Assembly: GCA_028874315.1 (NCBI GenBank) | Contig: JAPPKM010000090.1 | Location: forward strand, 1-58,097 | Length of the DNA: 58,097 bases | Direction of reading: 5' to 3' | Source of the DNA: Chloroflexota bacterium | GTDB taxonomy: Bacteria > Chloroflexota > UBA11872 | Translations under genes and position numbers: made by a program | In this document: positions 51,716-58,097 of the stretch, piece by piece | Layout: every line of letters starts with the position of its first letter | Position numbering within the stretch: the stretch's first letter is position 1 | Notes under the pieces: model-generated | The model's database searches: none | Told to the model about the DNA's origin: nothing | Seen by the model: the letters and a program-made list of their open reading frames with translations, nothing else

Positions 51716-52738
51716 TCAGTGGTTGCGGCGGAGGCCGCGGAGTTCGTGGCTGAGTTCGCGGGCCATGAGCACTTGCCCGGCTTCGGCTACGGGCAGGCCG
51801 TCGAACAACGCCTGGTTGATCAGCTCCACGATCGGCATCTCCACCCCCAGACGGCGCGCCAGGGCGAGCGCCCCGCGGGACGTGTCCACGCCTTCGGCAA
51901 CCATGACCATGCGCGACTGAATGTCATCCAGGGATCGACCGGCGGCAAGTTCCTGGCCTACGTAGTGGTTGCGCGAGTGCGGGCTTGCACAGGTGGCAAT
52001 GAGGTCGCCCATGCCGGCGAGTCCGGCAAACGTGAGCGCGTCAGCCCCGGCAGTCAGGCCCAGGCGCGTCATTTCAGCCAGGCCCCGAGTCATCAGGGCG
52101 GCCTTGGCGTTGTCGCCGTATCGCAGGCCGTCCGCCATCCCGGCGCTAATGGCGATCACGTTCTTGATGGCGCCCGCGAGTTCGATACCGATGACGTCAT
52201 CGCTGACGTAGGTGCGGAATGTCGGCGCGCTCAGCCGCTGCTGCACGTTCCGTGCAACCTCCGGGACTCGCGCAGCCACGACTGCGGTGGCGGGCTCGCC
52301 GGCGGCGATCTCGCGGGCCAGATTCGGTCCGGACAGCACCGCCAGACGGTCGAGGGTCTGGTCACCGACCCAGCTGGTCAGAAGTTCGCTGACCCGTTGT
52401 CCCGTTTCCGGGTCGAGCCCCTTGATACCGCTGACGATCGCCGCGTGCGGTTCGATCAGGCCGCCCATGATCTGCCAGTTTTCGTGAAGCCGGCGCATGG
52501 GCACGGTCAGGAGTACGAGATCCGCGCCGTCCAGCACCGCGGCGGCGTCGTGGCTGATTTCCAACGAATCCGGCAGGGTCACGCCGGGCAGGAAGCGCAC
52601 GTTTTCACGCCGTGCGGCCATGTCGTGCGCCTCGTCGGGCTCACGAACCCAGAGAGCGCAGCGACCGCGGGCTTCCGCGACAAGCACGGCAAGGGTGGTA
52701 CCCCAACTACCAGAGCCGATAACGGCAATCTTGTTCAC
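51716..52738 (-). CDS. gpsA: NAD(P)-dependent glycerol-3-phosphate dehydrogenase
   Basis: Makes sn-glycerol 3-phosphate for phospholipid synthesis. It has 340 residues. The nucleotide-binding motif is IAVIGSGSWGTTLAVL, followed by VLLTVPMRRLHE, SGPNLAREIAAGEPAT, the catalytic Lys in GIELAGAIKNVIAISAG, GLAGMGDLIATCASPHSRN and MVAEGVDTSRGAL. Length and motifs are complete. Presence of GpsA supports bacterial-type (ester) lipids. A 350-base spacer separates its start from the divergent E1alpha gene. Confidence 0.95.
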   Translation of the reverse strand: MNKIAVIGSGSWGTTLAVLVAEARGRCALWVREPDEAHDMAARRENVRFLPGVTLPDSLEISHDAAAVLDGADLVLLTVPMRRLHENWQIMGGLIEPHAAIVSGIKGLDPETGQRVSELLTSWVGDQTLDRLAVLSGPNLAREIAAGEPATAVVAARVPEVARNVQQRLSAPTFRTYVSDDVIGIELAGAIKNVIAISAGMADGLRYGDNAKAALMTRGLAEMTRLGLTAGADALTFAGLAGMGDLIATCASPHSRNHYVGQELAAGRSLDDIQSRMVMVAEGVDTSRGALALARRLGVEMPIVELINQALFDGLPVAEAGQVLMARELSHELRGLRRNH

Positions 52739-53089
52739 ACGGGTAATCCTGGGACGCGCCAGCGCCTAGTCTAGTGGTGGTCCGAGATGCACTTGGCCGC
52801 TGACGTCTGTGTCTTGAAGCATTCGGATCCTTATTCGCTTTGAGTTTGCCGGCGGTCCGCAGGCCGCCCTGGTTGGGACACTTCAGGGAACTCGGGGTCC
52901 ACATACGTTCGGGAGGCGAGGAGACGAGCGTGGCCAATAGCTCCGATCCCACCGCTTCGCAAACGTTGGTCCTCCATCCGTTGCCGCGTATCGCGTGGAC
53001 GCCCGGATATACTCTGGCGCCGGTAACCCAAACCGGTTCGGCCCGGCGGCTGCGGTATCCACCCGCCCGCTCGCAAACGGAGGCGCGCC
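52739..53089. other. 351-base divergent spacer between gpsA and the E1/E2 operon
   Basis: No convincing gene. It must hold the promoters of gpsA and of the dehydrogenase operon, but I cannot define them: the best -10-like hexamer, TATACT (53008-53013), has a TTGCCG 21 bases away, too far for a standard promoter. A GGAGG lies six bases before the TTG start of the operon. A short GGCGG/CCGCC stem occurs near 52850-52870. Confidence 0.4.
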
Positions 53090-54118
53090 TTGGCAGAGCA
53101 ACAACCTGTCTCCACCAACGGCCGCGCTGGAGGCGACGACGCCTCCAACGGCGTGCTGGAGCAGTTGACCGACGACCAGCTTCGCTGGATCTACCAGATC
53201 ATGCGGCGCATCCGCCGCTTTGAAGAAACCGCTGAAGAAGCCTTCCGCGCCGCCAAAATGCGCGGCGCCCTGCACTTCTACATCGGCGAGGAAGCCACCG
53301 CCACCGGCGTCTGCGCCGCCCTTGACGACGGCGACTTCATCACCAGCACCCACCGCGGCCACGGCCACTGCATCGCCAAGGGCGCGCGCATGGACAAGAT
53401 GATGGCCGAACTCTTCGGTCGCACCACCGGCTACTGCGGCGGCAAGGGCGGGTCCATGCACATCGCCGACATCGAACTTGGGAACCTCGGCGCCAACGGC
53501 ATCGTCGGCGCTGGCATTCCAATTGCCACCGGCGCCGCCCTCGGTTCCAAGCTGCGCAAGGACGGCAAAGTCACCGTCGCCTTCTTCGGCGACGGCGCCG
53601 GCCCCACCGGCGCCTTCCACGAAGGCGTCAACGTCGCCGCCACCATGAACCTGCCCGCCGTCTTCGTTTGCGAGAACAACCAGTACGGCATGGCCACCCA
53701 CGCCGACTTCGCCAACGCCGCCCCCATCCACAACCGCGGCCCCGCCTACGGCATCCCCAGCGCCTCCATCGACGGCAACGACATCTTCGAGGTCTACGCA
53801 ACTGCCAGGGAAGCCATTGACCGCGCCCGCCGCGGCGAAGGGCCCACCCTCATCGAATCCCGCACCTACCGCCACAAGGGCCACACGGTGCTGGACCAGA
53901 AGAACTACCGCACCAAGGAAGAAATCGCCGAATGGGTCGCCCGTGACCCTATCGAGCGATTCGTCCGGGCCGTCAACGAATCGGAGCGGCTCGACGAGGA
54001 CGACTTTCGGGCGATTGACGGGCAGATCGAACGTGAAATCGAACACGCCGTGGCGTTCGCCGAGGCCAGCCCCTGGCCGACCGTGGACGTTATCGAGCGC
54101 GACGTCTACGTGGAGTAA
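53090..54118 (+). CDS. pdhA: Pyruvate/2-oxoacid dehydrogenase E1 alpha subunit
   Basis: ThDP-dependent decarboxylase subunit, 342 residues. It has IMRRIRRFEETAEEAFRAAK, FITSTHRGHGHCIAKGA, GGSMHIADIELG and the ThDP motif from VAFFGDGAGPTGAFHEGVNV to VFVCENNQYGMAT. The phosphorylation-loop-like YRHKGHT is present. The start is TTG, six bases after GGAGG. It forms an operon with E1beta (5-base gap) and E2 (3-base gap). Acetoin dehydrogenase (acoA) is a close alternative; the sequence alone does not separate the two. Confidence 0.9.
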   Translation: MAEQQPVSTNGRAGGDDASNGVLEQLTDDQLRWIYQIMRRIRRFEETAEEAFRAAKMRGALHFYIGEEATATGVCAALDDGDFITSTHRGHGHCIAKGARMDKMMAELFGRTTGYCGGKGGSMHIADIELGNLGANGIVGAGIPIATGAALGSKLRKDGKVTVAFFGDGAGPTGAFHEGVNVAATMNLPAVFVCENNQYGMATHADFANAAPIHNRGPAYGIPSASIDGNDIFEVYATAREAIDRARRGEGPTLIESRTYRHKGHTVLDQKNYRTKEEIAEWVARDPIERFVRAVNESERLDEDDFRAIDGQIEREIEHAVAFAEASPWPTVDVIERDVYVE

Positions 54119-54123
54119 CCATC

Positions 54124-55149
54124 ATGGCCGTCACCACACCCCAAGCGCCCGCGCCCGACACCGCCACCCGCGAGATCTTCATGAGCGAGGCCCTGCGCGA
54201 GGCCATCGACGAGGAAATGACCCGCGACCCCGCCGTGTTTGTCGTTGGTGAGGAAGTCGGCGTCTGGGGCGGCGCCTACGCCGTCACCCAGGGCCTGCTC
54301 GAAAAATGGGGCCCCGACCGCATCGTCGATACCCCCATCGCCGAAGCCGCCATCGCCGGCCTCGGCATCGGCGCCGCCCTGACCGGCAGCCGGCCCGTCG
54401 CCGAGTTCATGTACAGCGACTTCATGGGCATCGCCATGGACCAGATCGTCAACCAGGCCGCCAAGAACCGCTACATGTTCGGTGGCAAGGCCAAGTTGCC
54501 CCTCACCTACCGCGCGCCCTTCGGAGCCGGCACCGGCAACGCTGCCCAGCACACCCAGAGCCTGGAAGCCTGGTTCGCGCACGTGCCCGGCCTCAAGGTC
54601 ATCACCGCCTCCACCCCCTACGACGCCAAGGGCCTCCTCAAGTCCGCCATCCGCGAGGACAACGTCGTCATCATGTTCGAGCACAAGGCCATCTACGCCA
54701 TGCGCGGCCACGTGCCCGAGGGCGAGTACCTGGTTCCCATCGGTGTGGCCGACGTGAAGCGCGAAGGCGATGACGTGAGCGTTATCACCTACGCGCGCCA
54801 GACCCACCACGCGCTTGAGGCCGCCGAGCAACTGGCGGCCGAGGGCATCAGCGTGGAGGTCGTGGATATCCGCTCGCTCTACCCGCTGGACACCGACACC
54901 ATCCTGCGTTCGGTCCGCAAGACTCACCGCGCGGTGGTGCTCTACGAAGCCGTGCGATTCGGCGGATTTGGTGCGGAGATCGCCTCGCAGATCCAGGAGT
55001 TGGCCTTCGACGACCTGGACGCGCCGGTACTGCGCGTCGGCGCCGCCCACGCGCCCGTGCCCTTCTCCGAGCCGCTCGAGCAGGCCTCCTTTCCCGACAC
55101 GGCACAGGTCGTCGAGGCCATCCGCCAGTCCCTCCAGGGCCTCTACTAG
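54124..55149 (+). CDS. pdhB: Pyruvate/2-oxoacid dehydrogenase E1 beta subunit
   Basis: Partner of E1alpha, forming an alpha2beta2 decarboxylase; 341 residues. Typical segments are VFVVGEEVGVWGGAYAVTQG, RIVDTPIAEAAIAGLGIGAA, RPVAEFMYSDFMGIAMDQIV and the C-terminal transketolase-type domain VVDIRSLYPLDTDTILRSV. Codons are markedly C-rich at third positions compared with plus-strand genes in the first 45 kb. Confidence 0.92.
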   Translation: MAVTTPQAPAPDTATREIFMSEALREAIDEEMTRDPAVFVVGEEVGVWGGAYAVTQGLLEKWGPDRIVDTPIAEAAIAGLGIGAALTGSRPVAEFMYSDFMGIAMDQIVNQAAKNRYMFGGKAKLPLTYRAPFGAGTGNAAQHTQSLEAWFAHVPGLKVITASTPYDAKGLLKSAIREDNVVIMFEHKAIYAMRGHVPEGEYLVPIGVADVKREGDDVSVITYARQTHHALEAAEQLAAEGISVEVVDIRSLYPLDTDTILRSVRKTHRAVVLYEAVRFGGFGAEIASQIQELAFDDLDAPVLRVGAAHAPVPFSEPLEQASFPDTAQVVEAIRQSLQGLY

Positions 55150-55152
55150 ACC

Positions 55153-56481
55153 GTGGCTACCGCGATTCGCATGCCCCTGATGGGGATGACAATGGAAGAA
55201 GGCGCCGTCACCGAGTGGCTGGTTGAGGATGGCGCCGAGGTCGAGAAGGGCCAGGAAATCCTGGAGTTCGAGACTGACAAGATCAACGCCCGCGTGGAAG
55301 CGCCGGCCGCCGGCATCCTGGGCGGCATCGCCGCCGGACCCGGCGACCTGGTAAAGGTTCAGGGCCTCCTGGCCTGGATCCTGGAACCCGGCGAAACCCC
55401 GCCGGCCGAGGATCCAAACCCGCCGGCCGCTGCCGCCGCTTCCGCTGCCCCGCCGGCTACACCTCCCCCGCCAGCACCGGCGCCTGTTGCCACGGCCCCC
55501 GCGCCCTCGCCAGCGCCGGCTGCACCAGCACCCGCGCCCGTGGCAGTCCAGCCCGTCGCCGTTACACCCGTTGCCGCGGCGCCATCCGCTGACGGCCGCG
55601 TCAGGGCCTCCCCGCTCGCCAAGCGCGTGGCCCGCGAACTCGGTGTTGATCTGGCCCGCCTCGTCGGCTCCGGTCCCGGCGGTCGCATCATCGAGAAGGA
55701 CGTCGCTGCGGCGGCGTCCGCTCCCGCCGCCGCACCCATGCCGGTTGCCGCGGCCCCGCCGTTGGCCCCCGCCGCTGCCGCGCCCGACGCAGCCGCCGGC
55801 CAGGTCATTCCACTGGAAGGCGTCCGCCGCGTCATCGCCGAGCGCATGCAGCAGAGCCTTCAGGGCAGCGCCCAGGTCACCCTGGTCGCCGAGGCCGACG
55901 CCCGTCGTTTCCACGAGCTGCGCACCGAACTCGCCAGCCGTCACGAATCGACGCTCGGCTTCCGAATCAGCTACAACGACCTGCTTATCCGCATCTGCGC
56001 TCACGCCCTGCGTGAACACCCCCGTGCCAATTCCAGCCTGGAAGGCGACGCCATTCGCCTCCACGACGTCGTGAACGTCGGCCTGGCCATCGAGGCCGGC
56101 GGTGATCTGGTCGTTGCCAACGTCAAGCAGGCCGACCGCAAGTCGCTCGTCGAAATCGCCTCCGACCTCCGCGGCCTCGTCGACCGTGCCCAAGCGAACA
56201 AGCTGGACTTGGACGACATCACCGGCGGTACCTTCACCATCTCCAACCTTGGCGTCTACGGCATCGACGCCTTCACCCCCGTACTCAACCCACCCGAGTC
56301 GGCCATCCTCGGCGTCGGCGCGCTGCGCGAGAAGGCCGTGGCCCGCGACGGCGAGGTGAGCGCCGAACTCTCCATGACCCTCAGCCTCACCTTCGATCAC
56401 CGCATCATCGACGGCGCCCCCGCCGCCCGCTTCCTGGCCCGCATCCGCGAACTCATCGAACAGCCCTACTTGCTCCTGTAG
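55153..56481 (+). CDS. pdhC: Dihydrolipoamide acyltransferase (E2)
   Basis: Core acyltransferase of the complex, 442 residues. One N-terminal lipoyl domain has lipoylated K43 in FETDKINARVEAP (the usual DKA is DKI). A long Ala/Pro linker (about 80-145) follows, then a peripheral-subunit-binding domain (VRASPLAKRVARELGVDLAR, GGRIIEKDV), a second Ala/Pro linker, and the catalytic domain from about 215 with the active-site motif FDHRIIDGAPAARFL. The start is GTG. The complex needs E3, probably LpdA at 48.2-49.6 kb. Confidence 0.94.
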   Translation: MATAIRMPLMGMTMEEGAVTEWLVEDGAEVEKGQEILEFETDKINARVEAPAAGILGGIAAGPGDLVKVQGLLAWILEPGETPPAEDPNPPAAAAASAAPPATPPPPAPAPVATAPAPSPAPAAPAPAPVAVQPVAVTPVAAAPSADGRVRASPLAKRVARELGVDLARLVGSGPGGRIIEKDVAAAASAPAAAPMPVAAAPPLAPAAAAPDAAAGQVIPLEGVRRVIAERMQQSLQGSAQVTLVAEADARRFHELRTELASRHESTLGFRISYNDLLIRICAHALREHPRANSSLEGDAIRLHDVVNVGLAIEAGGDLVVANVKQADRKSLVEIASDLRGLVDRAQANKLDLDDITGGTFTISNLGVYGIDAFTPVLNPPESAILGVGALREKAVARDGEVSAELSMTLSLTFDHRIIDGAPAARFLARIRELIEQPYLLL

Positions 56482-56545
56482 CGCCCCTCGGTCGCCGGAC
56501 GCCTGGCTGGCATGATGCGGGGTGTTCGCCTGCATGGGGTGCGCC

Positions 56546-57370
56546 ATGGACTTGGTTGAGTCGCACGTACATATCTGGACGATTCGGGATCCGCGGTTTG
56601 GCCGGCACCCGGAGTCTGACTTTGAGCCGAACATCGAGGCCGCGCCGGCGGACCTGTTCCGCGCCCAGGACGAGATCGGCGGCGTGGCGTGGACGGTGCT
56701 TATCCAGCCGCGCTACTACCTCTGGGACAACGCCTACCTCATTCAGGCGGCGGAGGCGCATCCTGACAGACTCGTCGTTGCCGGTCGGGTCGATCCTCTG
56801 CAGTCCGATGCGCCTGACGCACTGCGGGAGCTCATGCGGCATCCTGGGCTCCGCGGCATCCGCCTGGCCCCCAACACCCATCCCGAGACGCGCTGGCTGG
56901 ATGACGAGTCGCAGGACGGACTCTGGGACACGGCGGCCGACACTAACGCCACCATCGGGCTCCTGATCAACTGGCGACAGCTTCCTCAGGCCAACGCAAT
57001 GGCCGCCCGGCATCCCGACGTGACCGTGGTCATCGACCACCTCGGCTCGCCCGACTACCGCGACCCCGAGTCGCTGACCAACCTCCTGGCGCTGTCGGAG
57101 CGCCCCAATGTGTTTGTCAAGGTGTCGGGCTATCCAAACGGAACCCGTGCCGCCTATCCCTACCGCGAGGCTCACTCGGTCATCGAGCGCGTCTACCGGG
57201 CCTACGGTCCCCGGCGGCTGATGTGGGGCACCGACTGGCCGGTGTGCCTGTCCGGAGCCACCTACAAGGAGGCCTTCGACTCGGCCTGGAACCTGCCGTT
57301 CCTCAATGATGCCGACCGTGAATGGATATTTGCTCACACCGCCAGGCGTGCGTGGAATATCGAGCCTTAG
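56546..57370 (+). CDS. Amidohydrolase-2 family protein (lactone/decarboxylase type, COG3618-like)
   Basis: A 274-residue metal-dependent TIM-barrel enzyme. N-terminal metal motif VESHVHIWTIRDPRFG, LRGIRLAPNTHPE, the His in VVIDHLGSPDYRDP, VFVKVSGYP and the terminal Asp in LMWGTDWPVCLS. Relatives hydrolyse sugar lactones or decarboxylate small acids. The ORF can start at GTG 56522, but the ATG at 56546 gives the family-typical N-terminus. It follows the E2 gene on the same strand after 64 bases and is followed by a strong hairpin. Confidence 0.86.
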   Translation: MDLVESHVHIWTIRDPRFGRHPESDFEPNIEAAPADLFRAQDEIGGVAWTVLIQPRYYLWDNAYLIQAAEAHPDRLVVAGRVDPLQSDAPDALRELMRHPGLRGIRLAPNTHPETRWLDDESQDGLWDTAADTNATIGLLINWRQLPQANAMAARHPDVTVVIDHLGSPDYRDPESLTNLLALSERPNVFVKVSGYPNGTRAAYPYREAHSVIERVYRAYGPRRLMWGTDWPVCLSGATYKEAFDSAWNLPFLNDADREWIFAHTARRAWNIEP

Positions 57371-57396
57371 GCCAAGTTCTGCCGGTTAAATAGGTT

Positions 57397-57431
57397 CCGG
57401 GTGCAAAGCCGGGCGGAGGCCTTGCACCCGG
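57397..57431. terminator. Strong hairpin after the amidohydrolase gene
   Basis: CCGGGTGCAA (57397-57406) pairs perfectly with TTGCACCCGG (57422-57431). After one mismatch the stem continues with GCC (57408-57410) and GGC (57418-57420) around a seven-base loop. It lies 27 bases past the stop at 57370. There is no T-run downstream, so a factor-assisted or bidirectional terminator is likely. Confidence 0.6.
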
Positions 57432-58019
57432 ATGAGGTGCACGAAGCGACCCTACGCAGCCCGGGGACGCAGCTCCCTGTCTGGGCAGCTGCCAACCGTC
57501 GAGAAGTCAACGGCGCTTGCAGCCTTTGAGTGAGTGAAACGAAGGACGCAATCGGCCAACAACCCGCGCGCACAGAAATTGCTGGGCGTGTGCGGGTTCG
57601 CGTCCGCAGCGAGCTTCGCGAACCTCAACATGCCTTCGAACGCAGGAGGCTGCTCGAAGACAAGTGCGAGCCTGAATACCGGCTCACACTCTTCCGCCCG
57701 AGAGTCACGGACCGCAGCGTTATGTTCCAGTTCGCCCAACTGAAACGATGAATCCGCCACGTTAATGCCACGGCCCGTCACCGGAAGAACACCTTTGATC
57801 TCCGCGCGTGGTGCGCTTAGAGGTCCGTTGCGTTCGCCCGAGGCGCAGCGGCTGTTACTTCGGCATCACGCTACGCCCCTTTGGATGGGGCAACCGTTGC
57901 AATGCTTACAGACGCGGCGGCTCTAATGCTCTAGGGGAAGTGATCACATTTGCACTTCGCTCGCCCGAGCGTGACTGAGATTGGATCACAGGCCGTTAAG
58001 CGGAGCGGCCCGCCCGGCC

Positions 58020-58065
58020 AAAAAAAAGCCCCGGGGGGCGCGCCACCCCCCCCCCAAAGCGGGGC
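58020..58065 (-). terminator. Terminator-like GC hairpin with T8 on the minus strand, or contig-end artefact
   Basis: GCCCCG (58028-58033) pairs with CGGGGC (58060-58065), and inside it a G-run (58034-58038) faces a C-run (58046-58055). On the minus strand the stem is followed by eight T (58027-58020), the form of an intrinsic terminator for a gene entering from beyond the window. The long homopolymers at a sequence end also suggest assembly error, so confidence is low. Confidence 0.3.
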
Positions 58066-58097
58066 GCCCGTTTAAGACCCAGTGTGTTAAACCGGGG

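Larger units (their letters stand above)
57371..58097. other. 727-base terminal region without a recognisable gene
   Basis: Contains the hairpin at 57397-57431, then sequence that by eye is less GC-rich and lacks the codon periodicity of the rest of the window. A 109-codon ORF on the minus strand (57452-57781) and a 73-codon ORF on the plus strand (57530-57751) overlap each other, and neither resembles a known family. I found no tRNA, tmRNA, RNase P RNA or rRNA motif. The last 80 bases are homopolymer-rich. Confidence 0.5.

Noticed and set aside
52981-53013. TTGCCG and TATACT as a sigma70-type promoter for pdhA
   Set aside because: Spacing is 21 bases, too long for a standard promoter; kept only as a remark on the spacer.
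52931-53223. Small plus-strand ORF with a good Shine-Dalgarno before pdhA
   Set aside because: Its second half reads as Arg-rich shadow of pdhA and it has no recognisable family; probably 5' leader of the operon.
52883-54046. 387-codon minus-strand ORF opposite pdhA
   Set aside because: Gly/Val/Ala-rich shadow of a complete E1alpha gene; no domain or start signal.
54106-56634. 842-codon minus-strand ORF opposite pdhB and pdhC
   Set aside because: Gly/Asp/Val-rich low-complexity translation opposite two complete, motif-bearing genes; an effect of GC-rich third positions.
57452-57781. 109-codon minus-strand ORF near the window end
   Set aside because: Composition unlike the other genes, overlaps an opposite ORF, and has no recognisable domain or start signal.
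1-58097. tRNA, rRNA, CRISPR, insertion sequence or prophage
   Set aside because: No cloverleaf, rRNA core motif, regularly spaced direct repeat, transposase or phage structural gene was recognised on either strand; reading by eye could miss a tRNA.

Overview
This is a GC-rich window from an uncultured bacterium, most likely a member of the Chloroflexota (my inference). The reasons are a Gram-positive-type YidC without the proteobacterial P1 domain, the gene order rpmH-rnpA-yidD-yidC-khpB(jag), a RqcH/NFACT protein, NYN-domain RNases, an M50 site-2 protease, DUF3500 and M29-type aminopeptidase genes, and many phytanoyl-CoA dioxygenase, amidohydrolase and Gfo/Idh-type catabolic genes. Short overlaps (ATGA, GTGA, TGATG) between genes are common, and starts are often GTG or TTG. 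I saw no phage, transposon, CRISPR array, tRNA or rRNA.

Layout. 1-2.1 kb: a truncated D-2-hydroxyacid dehydrogenase and threonine synthase (minus strand). 2.2-5.2 kb: a Crp/Fnr regulator and an OmpR-type two-component pair. 5.2-9.6 kb: secreted proteins of unknown function, an M29-like aminopeptidase, an alpha/beta hydrolase and a membrane-anchored cytochrome c. 9.6-13.7 kb: amidase, citrate synthase, a Gfo/Idh/MocA oxidoreductase and a small hypothetical protein. 13.9-19.7 kb: the rpmH-rnpA-yidD-yidC-khpB cluster, running on into a PfkB kinase and RqcH. 19.7-24.3 kb: DUF3500 lipoprotein, MutM, a VTT membrane protein, a methyltransferase and a two-gene XdhC pair. 24.6-30 kb: a NarL/NarX-type two-component pair divergent from DNA polymerase I. 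30.2-34.8 kb: CobW GTPase, a coiled-coil protein, two NYN proteins, a 61-residue membrane protein and an M50 protease. 34.8-40 kb: a sugar isomerase-like protein, a Tat-exported glycosidase-like protein, and a fusion of a paralogous glycosidase-like domain to an O-antigen ligase/polymerase-like membrane protein. 40-46 kb: MnmE, a ThDP enzyme, a phytanoyl-CoA dioxygenase-like enzyme and a TIGR03960-like radical SAM protein. 46-52.7 kb: amidohydrolase, aspartate dehydrogenase, dihydrolipoyl dehydrogenase, metallo-beta-lactamase-fold hydrolase, M20 peptidase and GpsA. 53.1-57.4 kb: a pyruvate dehydrogenase-type E1alpha-E1beta-E2 operon and an amidohydrolase. The last 0.7 kb has no recognisable gene and ends in low-complexity sequence typical of a contig end.

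The strongest novelty is YidC. Its core insertase domain is interrupted, between the second and third core membrane segments, by about 258 residues that resemble a PstS-type periplasmic solute-binding protein. The next gene, khpB, carries a very acidic linker opposite YidC's very basic tail. A second theme is start codons. At least four genes have convincing N-terminal coding sequence that no ATG, GTG or TTG can initiate. Two of these have an ATC exactly seven bases after a Shine-Dalgarno sequence, and two have a CTG. Other points of interest are the glycosidase-ligase fusion, Glu-to-Asp changes in two catalytic motifs of DNA polymerase I, the NYN/M50 neighbourhood, a long stem-loop near 24.46 kb and an apparent change of strand skew near 46 kb.

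All calls come from reading the sequence and from remembered family motifs. No database search or computation was run.
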